A DNA stretch of 64,000 bases, taken from Lamellibrachia columna. Its lineage: Eukaryota; Annelida; Polychaeta; Sabellida; Siboglinidae. The stretch covers positions 20,522,729 to 20,586,728 of the forward strand of contig OY759271.1 of assembly GCA_963662155.1 (NCBI GenBank). The letters run 5' to 3'. The notes under the pieces were generated by a model. The model was given only the letters and a program-made list of their open reading frames with translations. It was not told where the DNA came from and did not search any database. The translations under genes and the position numbers were made by a program. Positions 24,481 to 36,521 of this stretch are shown here, piece by piece. Position 1 is the first letter of the stretch, and the number at the start of each line of letters is the position of its first letter.

Positions 24481-24643
24481 TGCCAGTTATTATGTTAGTG
24501 TACCATAAACAGTTGTTATATTAGTGTACCATAAGCAGTTATTATGTTAGTGTACTATAAACAGTCGTGATGTCAGCTGTTCACAATTGTCAACACGAAC
24601 TTGTTCGTACAAAGCATACTAATTCTCAGAGCCCTCTCCCCGA
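24481..24643. repeat. Dispersed repeat, copy shared with 15902-16086
   Basis: Begins TGCCAGTTATTATGTTAGTG and ends ACTAATTCTCAGAGCCCTCT. The 15975-16086 copy has the same order with one copy of the first block, where this one has three. Confidence 0.82.
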
Positions 24644-25702
24644 ATTAGCACTTTAAAATGTTGATAAAATTACTTGAAAGACATCGATGTAACAATGTTA
24701 TGACATAGTGCATGTATAAGACGTACAATTTAATAACCATCAGAATGTTTTAACACTTGTTTTTTCCAACAACTCCATGGTTGTGAATTTCCAAGATGTT
24801 GGACCGTGTTACAGCACTGTGTCTTGAACAGTTACATAATTTAAATTTAGCATGGAAGCCTTCATCCCCCCGCCCCGTACACTTTGTACAAATAGCTAGA
24901 TGTCAGCAATTGTGAATGTGAATGGGCCCTTAGCAAACATGTATGGTGTTGTTTCACTGAGGTTAATATATCTGCAGAGATATTTTCATACCACTTGACC
25001 ATATCAGAAACAAAGGTAAAGATGTTACAACTTACAAATGAGAATAACTTCACGTTGCACCTGCCTCATAATACTCATAGCTTCATGTTTTCACAATGCA
25101 TATAATGGCATATCACCTGCTCTTACTCATTATCCTGATAAGCCATGAGGCAACTTTCAACTTTTGAAAAATAAAGGTAAAAGTTTTTTATATACTGTTT
25201 CAAAGCTAGCCTTTCTCCAAACACATTTCTCACTATGGTTCTGTCTATATGTAAACAACATTAATTTTTTTACATTTTCAGTCAGTATAACTATAAGTTT
25301 AATGAGCTAATTGCTCATGGTGACACCAAGAGGGTGAATGTCTTTGTACATTCTGAATTGTCAGTTTTTGTACATTACATTGTATTCCTCGTTGTTCACC
25401 ATTTCCACATCCACTATAGACATGCCATATAATTAAACTGGGTTATATCCCTCACACGTCTGTCACAACAATGCTGAATAAAATCAATACAATATAACAT
25501 AACTTTATTAACACATAGTTATAATAAATAATAATTCTTGCCCCTGTATTTCAATTAAAATAAAACCTGCCTTGCCATATCTATAAATGATGGGCTATCA
25601 TATCGACTGACTGACGTATTTATGAGCATTAATGAAGATGTCCTGCCTTCTGATTATCACTGTGACCACCTACTTAGGTATTCTCGCATAGGTTATCTTA
25701 CC

Positions 25703-25836
25703 AAGTTTGTAGTACATAATAAATTATATAGTTGTAGCTAGATGTAACTGATTACAAGTGTTACACATCACAAAGTTTGTAGTACATAATATATAGCTAT
25801 TGCTAGATGTAACTGATTACAAGGGTTACACATCAC
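25703..25836. repeat. Tandem duplication of about 70 bp
   Basis: Two adjacent copies starting AAGTTTGTAGTACATAAT and sharing CTAGATGTAACTGATTACAA and GTTACACATCAC. Confidence 0.9.
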
Positions 25837-26511
25837 CAAGTCTTGTATATTGACATATTTAGTTTTCAATTGATTCAAGTTTTAAATGATAAGACTCAAG
25901 TTCCATTGAAATCTCCCCAACCAGAAATACAGCAATAATAAAATATTTCTGAAAGTGTTACCCTTCTGAAGTTTTTGGAGGAAGATAGTAATGGAATACA
26001 TTTATCAAACGGGAGACGTATGACCCCGGGCTAGGTTTTATACAATTGTGATTTACTGTAATCAATTACACTTTTTTAAGCTTCAACTGTTACTATACAT
26101 TACACAATGTTAAGGTGTAACAGTGTAACTATTGAAATCAGGCAGTGCATTTTTTTAAAGAAGTGTTCAACTATGTACATGTAACCAAATATCAAACTAT
26201 GTAGTCTGTATGGACGCTGTAACAAACTGATCCAACCTGGGTATCAATACATGATCAATAGCAATCTTGGGAAACTTCACAACTTGGCAGCTTGGCCAAC
26301 GAATGGTGGGAGAACTATTGATTTCTAGGCACATTAACATTATGGAAAACCCTGGCTAAAATCACAGTAGCACCTTTGAACTTGCATTGGCTTGCTTATG
26401 TGCATACATACACATGAGTCCAAACATATACATAATTGTATGCCAAAGCATACACACACAACTGCATTACTCCCGTGTTAGAGTGCTGCTGACTAGTCAC
26501 TGATTCTGGGG

Positions 26512-26736
26512 TCATCTCAAGTAATCCACAAAGCGAGTCTGATAGACAACATTTCTGTGTGCCTGTGTTAGACAGAATCCTATAAGTTCCTCCACCCGCT
26601 GTATTCGCCTTCCGAAACGCTGCCTGTCTCTTGCATACTCTTCCCAGCATCCTCGGCGAGCCTCAGTGCATGCCTCTGGCCATTCTGTCAAGTGATGCAC
26701 TTCTGCCAAGTCTGTATCTCGGACAGGAAAATGAAC
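26512..26736 (-). CDS. PPP1R15: PPP1R15 coding exon 2 (PP1- and actin-binding core)
   Basis: Begins GTTCATTTT directly after the acceptor AG (26738-26737) and ends at a TAG/TAA-type stop at 26512-26514. It encodes the whole conserved core after the lysine of KVHF, including the Trp and Arg-rich GCWEEYARDRQRFGRRI helix that in the family contacts G-actin. Confidence 0.92.
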   Translation of the reverse strand, partial: VHFPVRDTDLAEVHHLTEWPEACTEARRGCWEEYARDRQRFGRRIQRVEELIGFCLTQAHRNVVYQTRFVDYLR

Positions 26737-29700
26737 CTGTCAAACAAACAATATTACAATATAAAACTTTATATAATGTATAACTTGCAATAATATGTAG
26801 CAAAGAAATGCTATAAATGTTGGCTAATTAACTAACAATGTAATCAATTAAGATTCACTGCAGTTACAAGTACAGTTATAACAGCTACACATGGCAGTTA
26901 TTTAAATACAATGCTGGATGAGTTTATGAGCACAAACATTTGCCAGGCTTCAAGTGATCATATATTTTGCAACTAGAATGAATCTCAATTAATTTATTAT
27001 ATATAAGCTGTAATAGTAATACAAAACTGTGATGTACTATTATGTAACTATATAATTAGTAACAATTTACATGAGTTGGATATTAAAAAAATTCATATTA
27101 CCAAAATGTTTATCATACAGTGAAACACCCTACACATTTCTGAACAGCTTTACCAGATCTGTGTAATTATAACTGAATGTCTTTTTTATTTACGGCCTGA
27201 GTTCAAACTTTGACTTGTCCACAGTTAGTATAATAGGACACATATCCAACCAACCACGTGGTGCAGATAAAATAGACTTCCAATGTTTCGACTCTTCCAA
27301 CAGAGATACGAGTCTTGGCATTGTAAATCAACCATGGAAAAACCATGCATTAAAAACATTCTTCCTTTCAGAGAGGCGAGGTTATACGCATAGTTCATTT
27401 AAAGGGTTTTCCCTTCTATGGCGCGAGGAAACAACTGCCTGAAGAAGCAATCTATTTTGTCATCGGTATGATACTAGCAATGCCAAGAATATATTTGTTT
27501 TGATTCTTCAATAACATATCTGTTGAGAAATCAAAACAAGGAAAGTCCATTTTCACGTGTTAGAAGTTAGTGTAATAAAAGCATAGTGTTAGCCATAGAC
27601 CCGTCCACCCGTCATTTGGACGGGTAGTTTTGATTTTGGACTGGTGGAAATCACCCTGGACGGGTTTGATATCGGTCCATAAATAAACACTTGTGATATA
27701 TAATCAGTCGTTTGAACGTTTCCCCGACTCTGACAGCGTATAAAGTAATAAATCGTCACAGCAAATATGTGAATATGAACTTGTCTCCTTTTGTTTTACA
27801 TACTGTACTGTCGGCTGTTTCCATTCTTTTCCGTGACTTACAGCAGCAGATTGGATGACAGTAAGTTCCTTTTCATGGTCGTCTGTTTTTAATTAAAATT
27901 GTACCAAAATTAAGGTGAAATACATGGATTGGACGACACAGGTGTATTTCTATCGTAAGTTTTGTTGATAAGACTATATGATTCCCCATTTTTTATATCA
28001 GGGGCATTTTCTAGGTCTTAGCCAGTGTATGAAATATTTTCCAGCTACGCGAATTCGTCGGGTTGTTCGTGAATCCCGCAAATTTGTGAAATTCAATCCG
28101 ATTTTGATTCTTGGAGTTGTACAGTGAGATCAATTTATCAAAAATCATGACTTTTTTACACTTCTACAAATTTAATTCATTACAAAGCCAATACAATATT
28201 TGTTTTGCAAAACAAATTTTATTAATGATTATTAGTAATGGTACATTTTTATATAATATTTTATGTACTTTTGTTATTATATCAAGTAGTATATGGACCT
28301 AATGTATATAACATGTATTCTTTTGTCTGAAGTAAAGATTGATTGATTTTGATTAAACTTGTTGGGCCTCGCTGTGCTAAGTTACTAGAATAATGACATT
28401 ATTATGTAATAAAAACTGACCCTGAAAAGTCTTCTTGGAGTGTCTTAGAATCACTCAGAATGTATCTGAGCCTCCAAAAAAAAACCCAGCTGGCTGTGGT
28501 GTCGTGCTACTCTTACCACAATAAGTGGACTGGCAACAATTTAAATATTACACTTTTGGATTGGTAATCATCAATTTCTGGCTAACTCTTCAACAGCAAT
28601 ATGAAAGGATATAAAAGCAATTCAACATCAGTTATATTTTTCAATACGTACCTTCCTGTCTTGAATATCTACTGCATTGTTGATATCAAAGTCAACCTCT
28701 TGATATGATTCATTCCATTTTCTGTTTGCATCATGTATCCTTGAACTAGTGCCAATTTCCACATCAGAGAACAGTGTAGTTGCGTTTGTAGATATGGTGC
28801 ATGTAAATTGAAATGAGAGTGGATCATAGGGGTTACCAATTGTAAATGAATCCCACAATGCAGCCGCGGCATCCATGTCTACAAATCCACCATCGGTGTC
28901 ATCGCTATCTGAATCTGATGACATATCAGGTGACATGACAAATTTGTTCAATGAGATGTCACTTATCACCACAAACTCATCTTCCATGTTACACTCTACA
29001 CATTGACCTACTGTCATTGTGACATTCATATTTTCTCTATGTGTTTTTTCACTTCCTTGTTTCTCTGTAGTCAGCGTCCTGCTAATGTCACTGGATTCAT
29101 GGCTGTCTGATTTGCGTTTCTGTTTCAATTGGCGTCGCTTCTTTGCTGATGGTCGTGTTTTCTTGTTCTTCTTCCCCTTATTCTCCTCTGATAACTGGAG
29201 CTGATGTTGGACAACACCTGGAGAGTCAGCACTATTTTGACAGGTGATCAACTGGCTGTCAGTAACTTTACATGAGCTGCACAGTTTTGTCAATGCAGAA
29301 AGATTAGCATCTATCAGTTTATTTTGTTGGCTACTTGCCAGTGTGACAGGGGCACAGCTGTGTGGCAGCAGATGACAGTTGTGTTTCACAAATTGACTTG
29401 TTGCATTGTTCATATCACATTTGCATGGCCCAGAATTCAATAATTCACTGCCCTGAATACCCTGACTGTCGTGCTTACAATCAAGCATGACTGGAATGTG
29501 GTTTTCACTGTGCACTGCTGAAGTATGACTCATCTTTCTAGCACCATCAATTGAAACTTCACCTCCACTTCCAGGTGTATCAGTCACACTGTTATTATTG
29601 TTGTTCATGCAAACACCCCAACTGTTCTGTGACTGGTGGTAGAGATCTTGGTACTTATCCATGGCTGATGGATTACACTGCACACCACAATAAAGTAACA

Positions 29701-30328
29701 CATTTGATAAACTGCTAGAGAGATGGGTGTGTGTGAAGACACAACAGTGTGCGGGCCAATCAGGACACAGGAATGTTTTAGCAAGTGTCAGTGATGATGG
29801 CAATATCGGCCAACTATGACAACACTGAATGAGTCCCTGCATTTTTTTTTTTAGTTTAAATCCAGCAGATGTACAACTGTCATGTTCCAGCTGTAAGGTA
29901 GTGCCAGTGGCAGTGGTGTCAATCGATATCACTGACACTGGTAATGGCTGCTTCTGATGTATGTTATCATAAACAAATTGTGTATTGGACACAACAGATG
30001 ATCCTACTGACATTTTAAAACCAATCTCCCTGCCTATCAAGTTCATCAACCAATGAGAACCATTCTTTCCATTGACAATTTGGTTGCTCACAGTTATGCT
30101 TGTGTTTGAAACTCCCTTCTCCTTATTCACGTCGTTACAGATACAGCCATTGCATTCTACTTCATTCAGTGGTTCAAAAACTGCACATGGTGAGATATTG
30201 GCAAGCAGTGAGGCTGAACAGAGATTGTAACCGATGATAGGTACGATAGGTTTGAAGGTGAATCGCCATACAACACGTAGTGTATCGCGAATGTGTGTCC
30301 ACATCGTTGAACCTTCGCGTGACCCCAT
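26512..30328 (-). CDS. PPP1R15: PPP1R15 (GADD34/CReP-type) eIF2alpha phosphatase regulatory subunit, two coding exons
   Basis: Exon 1 (30328-28652, 559 codons) and exon 2 (26736-26512, 74 codons plus stop) join in phase 0 through GTACGT and TTGTTTGACAG sites, giving about 633 residues. PPP1R15 proteins recruit PP1 and G-actin to dephosphorylate eIF2alpha and end the integrated stress response. Diagnostic features are LWDSFTIGNPYDPLSF (about 513-528), the conserved repeat of CReP/GADD34, and the C-terminal core: PP1-docking KVHF (559-562) then GCWEEYARDRQRFGRRI and ELIGFCL. KVHF is created by the splice: exon 1 ends in K and exon 2 starts VHF. The N-terminal 25 residues (WTHIRDTLRVVWRFTFKPIV) are amphipathic, as expected for the ER-associating end. 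The middle is low-complexity with a basic KKRRQLKQKRK patch. The spacing between KVHF and the GCWEEYARD block is longer than in vertebrates. The ATG at 30328 has A at -3 and G at +4. Whether it is closer to the A or B paralogue cannot be told; invertebrates usually have one. Confidence 0.93.
26737..28651 (-). other. PPP1R15 intron
   Basis: A 1.9-kb phase-0 intron. It is AT-rich, with no recognisable coding sequence. A short GACGGGT-rich patch lies at about 27600-27680. Confidence 0.8.
28652..30328 (-). CDS. PPP1R15: PPP1R15 coding exon 1
   Basis: Encodes residues 1-559: the amphipathic N-terminus, the variable middle and the acidic SDSDSDDTDGGFVDMD stretch just before the LWDSF repeat. It ends ...CAAGACAGGAAG|GTACGT. 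Reading through the donor would give seven extra residues and a stop at 28628, which is not the conserved end. Confidence 0.92.
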
Positions 30329-30336
30329 ATTGTGTA

Positions 30337-30458
30337 TTACTCAATTACAAGTAACACAGAACACATCCAAATAATCGTAAAGTCCAACACAATTGTTAAA
30401 CACAGTCCATTTCACACAATCGTCAAGACAGCCTGTTTCAGTCTCGGCCATTTGTCAT
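30337..30458 (-). promoter_or_regulatory. Cluster of four short upstream ORFs before PPP1R15
   Basis: Reading toward the ATG at 30328, the 130 bases before it contain four ATG-stop frames: 30458-30438 (6 codons), 30451-30341 (36 codons), 30410-30396 (4 codons) and 30366-30337 (9 codons). They overlap one another and all end before the main start. Vertebrate PPP1R15 mRNAs use upstream ORFs to allow translation during eIF2alpha phosphorylation, so the arrangement is expected. The transcription start is unknown, so it is not certain that all lie in the mRNA. Confidence 0.6.
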
Positions 30459-32560
30459 TCGGACGATACGAGAGCAGCTGTTCTTTGTGACGCCGACAAT
30501 TGTGAGATTCAGATGCTGGTTGGTCGTTCCCCAAATATTCCATAACGTTGCTGATCGATACATTGTACTCTTCGCATGTGTTCATCTTGTTTGCTGTAAG
30601 TTCAATAAAACACGTCTGATAAAATTATCATATTTATGCCGTTCCACTTTCACAATATTAGTCAGTTACAACAGTCCGGAAATAGCTGGAATTTACGTTC
30701 CGGTTTATTTACTGTATTCATTCACGAACTGCAAAATAGTCTTGCTCTTTAGGTCATTACATGTAAATCTAAAATATTATATGTTACAGAGTTAGTCAAT
30801 TTGTAATTACCATAACGGTTTGATATTATAAAATGTTGTATGGAGTGTAATAATATTCATAATTACTACATACGTCGCGGATGTGTACAACGTCGCGGAT
30901 GTGTACAACAAGTTACTGCTAATAATAGCAGAAGGATTGCATCAGAAAATTCTGAGCGCTGGGCGGGAATGACCCGTGGTCTGGTTATTAGGTTGCGCGT
31001 GCGTGTGACGTTGTTTACTTTGCTGGAATTTTTTCCGAATGTGGTTATTTACACGCCCACACCTTTATTCAATAAATAACATTATGTAAAATCACAACGA
31101 ACAATACAGAGTGTAATTTCCTGGGCGATATTTCAAGAATTGGTATTGCCCTGGCCTAGGTCTAGGACGGTATGAAGTACATCTTTAAGCAGACATGTCA
31201 TTAATTCGATTTCGTCACAAGTTATAGGCTTTACTATGATACTTAATACTAATTAAGGGGGTATATGAACATCCACCAGGGCCCGGGGTATGCTACACAA
31301 ATCCTATAATGCCATTATAATGGTGTACAACCATGCAAATTTTACAAATTCATTATAAACTTAAAACTGCATCATCAACTGATTTAGCCTGTCGCGAATC
31401 TGGTTCGTTGACGTCCTAATATGTAGTGTGTGAATAGTTTAAGCAATATCCACAGTCGGTTTAATTAAAGTGTATTTTTCAAATCATTGAAAGAATTAAC
31501 TTTATATATAGTCATTAGATCTGGTAAGGCTGAAAATAGCGGATATCCAAAACAGTAACCACTTTATGGGGTCAAGGTTAATCATGATTCATGGGCATGA
31601 CTTCCATCCTCTCGCCGATCACATAACAAAGTTATGGAATTTCACCAATTGCGAAATTCGTTTTTAGCATTTCCATTATCACTTCAAAAAATTCTGCATG
31701 CAGAATTACATAATTTAATAGTTTGTCTGATGATTTCACAAAAAAACTACATACAAAAGTTGTACAAACGAGCTAGCATGTCGTAGTGGATACTAGGTAG
31801 GTTTGAATTTTGGCAAAATGAATTTGAAATGAGACAAGCAAAAATCGAATTGATGAGGTAACTTTAAGTTTTGATTGGTTGACCAAAAATACAAATAAAA
31901 CATGAACGTTTGACATCTAAACTTGAACATTACATACAAACTGTGGCACATGTACCTGAGATGGATGTGCTTGTTTTCTTCTCATGTTTCAGTGATGGCA
32001 GGAACAATTAATGGGAGCTTTAGTCAGAAGTCTGAGCTCTCCTATGTTTAACCTGTTGCGGTGGTTGGTCTTGATGGCCGGGAGTGTCGAGAAGCCAGTC
32101 TCACATAGACATGGTGTGGAGGAAGGCATTACAAACTTGATTGCCTGTTTTGATAAGACGAGATTTCAGCCATCCTCTGTATGTAGACAGTTTAAAACTA
32201 ACAAATCATGCAGGATTACATTACAAAACAATTCCTAAAAATTTACATATAGATTCTTGAGGCTAGCATTTAAATGTAAAATAAATTCATACGATGCCCC
32301 GGACCTCCAGCAGGGGGGTATTTGCCCTTCTACACCTTCCCCTCATCCAGTGTCCTACCGTGCTGTTGTTGCTCTACCAAGAAATTGTGGTAGGGGTATG
32401 CAGCAACTAAATAATTTCATCGGAGGTATGGTTCCATAAAAGTTTGAAACCCCTGTTCATGCCCATACATTATTTAAGTACAGAAGTGCATGTTTAGAGC
32501 CCACTAAACGTTATGGGTCAATTGACTGTTTATGTTTGTAGGGTTTCAGATGGCTGGAGC
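30459..32560. other. Divergent intergenic region between PPP1R15 and FANCE
   Basis: Contains the promoters of both genes, if FANCE starts at 32561. A perfect 18-bp tandem duplication (CGTCGCGGATGTGTACAA, 30873-30908) is CpG-bearing in otherwise AT-rich DNA. A 75-residue ORF at 32011-32238 has an acceptor before it (TTTCAG, ending 31993) and a GTATGT donor inside, but its phase does not fit the next FANCE exon. Confidence 0.5.
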
Positions 32561-35275
32561 ATGTCATTTGCAACAACAATTTCAAACCTGCCCTGTGCAT
32601 GGAGAGGTTTGCTTAAAGCACTGTGTGTGAAGGACTGGCCACTGACTGCCGCTGAGACTTGGCTGCGGCAGAATCAAGACTCTAAATATGGCGACACACT
32701 GTCATGGACTGCTTTGATTGAAGCATTGTGCAGGGAAGAACCTGGTAATTGCAAAGGAACACTGACGTTGTAAGTTTACTATTGTATTCTACCTTTTTGT
32801 GAGAGGTTACTGCTCAAACATGTTGGGTGTAAAACAAATTTATCAAAGAAATATTGAACATTAATTATTTTCATGAACATTTGAAAAAAGGGAGAGTTAA
32901 AAACATTGTAGATCAACTTTATAATGCAGTCAGTAACAAGTTGCGTCCACTAAAGTCTGTTACTAGCTGTAGTGTAGTTGCTCTAACTTTAAGTGATTCT
33001 TACAGAAATGTAATGCAGCGGACAACTTCAGCAGTGCGTCTGTGAGTTCCGACAGCACGGTCCAGATTGCCCAGGCAGTCCTCATACCATGCCCAGCGAA
33101 CCTGGACATGGTGTCACACCCAGTCAGAGCATGGAACATTAGCAGTGCCCGTGCCTTCTCCGGTCCTAGGCCAGCTGCTCTTTCGTGGGTTGCTAGGTAC
33201 CGGAAACTCTTACCAGTTCTGAATGCTAGCCACAGTTAATTTTCTGGTTGCAGCCCCTGGTCCACCAACACGGCCAACACCACGAAGTCGGTGTCAACAG
33301 TCCGGATCATTATCTTGTGGTGGCCATGCTGGGCTGCATGGAATGCATGCAGCAACATGCGACCGTCAGCTTCTTCATGGCTGCATGGGGCGAGCGAGGT
33401 CAGATCCGGCAGTGGTGACTTGATGAGGACTGCCTCTCCAACAGTGTTATCCTCTGTCTCAGTTTTGTCTTCCAGGACCCACTTTGTATGGTCTAGCCAC
33501 AGGTATTCTTCCTTAGTCTGCTGTTTGGAGTCATCTTTGGTGACGCTATTCTAGCAGCTGGGACAGACGACTTCTTGATGTTGCCGGTAACAGGGGCACA
33601 TCAGTGTAGTAGTGTGGCAAGTAGCCGATGGTCTTGGAGCTTGCATCCCCAGATCCTCCAACGATGACAATGCTTCGATTCACTCCTTCACCGGAGGGAT
33701 GCTGAAGGAGGGAGATAGCAGTACCATGGAAGGACTCCTTCGCTGTTGTTGCACTGGGGTTGTGTTATCTACAGTGGCAGTTGTGAACACTTGGCCATGC
33801 ATCTTTGGAAGGCAGTCCACTTGCTCTCTGTGAAACTGTTGGCAGACACTGTTCCCTATCTGAGCTGAGAGCCAGAGAATGCGGTCATAGAAGCTGCTCA
33901 TGCCCAGGTGTGACATCTTGTTGACTACCAATTCCCTCTTGCGTGTGTGAACGTGCAACATCATCCCTATGTACTTGGTAACTGGCGTCTTCTGCGCAGC
34001 GGTGTGCCTGACAGTGACGGGTGCTGTGGTGTCACGCGTCCTTTTGTGCTTGATGCGATGGCAAGTGCTGCAGGGGTTGAGTCTGCCATCTGGTCCTTGA
34101 TGCTACGACCCTCCACAACCTTGCTCACCAGGGCAAGCAGCAGTGATGGCACACATTTTTCTTGGCATCTTTCAGGGAATCCATTGGAGTGGCTTCTCTT
34201 TCTTTCTGGTTTCTCCAAACATATGGCAGCACACACTCTGTGCAGCCCGTGCAAGATGGACTGCATCGTTGTCACTGCCATCAGGATGTCTCTCCCCTTG
34301 TTGTGCGTCTGCATGTCAGGGAACTGGGCAAGGAGTATTTGTTTGGGTCGGGTGGAGTGGTCGAGCTTGACTTCTAGTTGTTCCATTCTGGACTGATAGA
34401 ACTGGGCAAGATCAGCCAAATTGAAAATTGGTGCCATCTCCTCATCTAACCCCGGTCTCTTCAATGTAGAGGACCAGTTCAGCGAAGATAATTGCCGATA
34501 CTTCTTGCTCCTGGTCTGTATCCTTGGGTCCTTCAGTCTGGGCCTTTCTGACACAATTGTACAGTCCCACTAAGCTCTTGGTAACATACATGGCTTCCAG
34601 GGCTGCCATGTCCCTGGCACTGAGCCGCCCCAGCAGTTCTGTGTCTTCAAGAAGGACTGCGCAGGCCCGCACCCAGCTGTCTGTTTGAAATGTCGCTGCT
34701 TGATAAAGACTGTCGGTCCCAGCGGGCTGTCCACAAAAGAAACAAGCTTCTTGGGCCATATATCTCTGTCCTCGATGAGCGTGAATACGACCTGGTGGGT
34801 TTGCATGTAGCTGGCATGTCATGATACTGAGCATTGTTTACGACCATTGCCACTTCAATGCCATGGCCGTCCTTCAGTCTTTCCAACTTAAGTGTACTTG
34901 GAAGTTGTCCAAGCTCATTGAATTTGATCAAATTCTCTGCATTTGAACTGTATCCACTCCACATTTCTTGTCGCTTGGACTGCGAAGGACATGTCAGTGC
35001 CTCTGCCTTTCATCTTGGCAAATGATACACAGCTTCCAGTTAGTCCGAACTGGATGCGGGGACGTTGATGGCACAGGACACTCAATGCCAACCAATTTGA
35101 AGCTCTTGGATATGACCGTGTCACTGAACACCACTACGTTTAGTCTACAGGCATCTTCGGTTCATCAGTAATCACCACCATCAGTAACTTCTCGGGTGAC
35201 CCATAATGCAATAATACATTGATACAATGTACTTTTTTCTGGTAATGACTACTACTACTACTATTACTACAACTT

Positions 35276-35346
<71 letters not shown>

Positions 35347-36477
35347 GCTACTACCAGGTGCCAAGCGAGTTATTGTTACCAACATTCAGCATTGGCTTCC
35401 ATTCGGAACCTCACTGCCTAATTAGACTAATTAGTCCAATCAGACTGATTTTTTCCTAACCTTTCTAGAGTAGTTGGAATAATGTACAGGGCAAGTCATG
35501 TCCTAGAAACTGCAAGCCTATTTACATTGTATGTTATCACAATGTATCAACCACGAAACAATGTACAGGGGTATACAAATGCATAAGATATTTCTTCAGT
35601 ATACCCTTTTTTGTAGCATTAATTATTTTAGTTACTATAAACTGTATTATTCTGTGTTAGAAAAAATAAACATACCGACTGACCGACCGACCGACTGATA
35701 GTTGGATAAGATTAAATTAAAATTACACCCCTAACAGGTGCCTGTCCATAGCACATGTATAATGTTCCTAGTCCTTACAGAGTCTCATGTTGCTTGTTTC
35801 TATGTGTATGTCATGTTGTAATTGTCACTGTTTGTTACAATGTTCTCATCTGCCTGTCCTGTGGGCCACAGCAAGCCAAGGCTGTTCCATCTGCCACCCT
35901 CACTCCAGCAACAACTTGTGGCCATCATTCATCAACATTGCCAAGAAATATGTGTCAAAACTCTTCAACGTTTTGTCACTGTGCTGCAGACTGATGATAT
36001 GTCAACAGGGTGGTTGAGGACCTATATTGGTTGGTTGAAATGGCACTGTCAACGCAGGTGTTGTACAGACAGAGGCACACGTGACAGTAGCTCCTACAGT
36101 TTCTCACCAGAGAATCAGGGTCTCTTCAGAGCTCTGTGTATCAAACTGTCAACAGTAGAACACAGTCCACACAAGAGATTCTGGCGAGTAAAACCATGCC
36201 CAGATGGTGGTAACCCTGACTCAAATGTGCACACAGCAAGCTCACCAGGTATGCACATTATACGTTATGTTATCACAATGTATCGCCCATGAAACAATGT
36301 ACAAGGGTACATACCAATGCATAAGATATTTCTTCAGTATACCCCTTTTTTCTAGCATTAATTATTTTAGTTATAAACTGTATTATTCTGCGTTGGAAAA
36401 AATAAATATACCGACCGACCGACCGACCGACTGATACTTGGATAAGATTAAATTAATTAATGCAAGACATAATAGCA

Positions 36478-36521
<44 letters not shown>

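Larger units (their letters stand above)
23731..26511. other. Intergenic AT-rich DNA with dispersed and tandem repeats
   Basis: No gene is recognised. It contains a dispersed repeat (24481-24643) related to intron 2 of the coiled-coil gene, in which the block AGTTATTATGTTAGTGTACC is itself triplicated, and a 70-bp tandem duplication (25703-25836). The 3' UTR of PPP1R15 must extend into the right part. Confidence 0.6.
32770..35871 (+). other. FANCE intron 1
   Basis: A 3.1-kb intron. Most of 33000-35170 is an antisense repeat-gene relic (separate entry). It is followed by a (TAC)n tract at 35248-35352 and the first copy of a 190-bp direct repeat at 35530-35720. Confidence 0.8.

Noticed and set aside
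32011..32238. 75-codon ORF between a good acceptor (ending 31993) and a GTATGT donor (about 32182)
   Set aside because: It could be an exon, but its end phase does not fit FANCE exon 1 at either possible acceptor, and no similarity is recognised; it may be untranslated leader.
35140..35385. Poly-Ser and poly-Thr ORFs
   Set aside because: Produced by the (TAC)n microsatellite.
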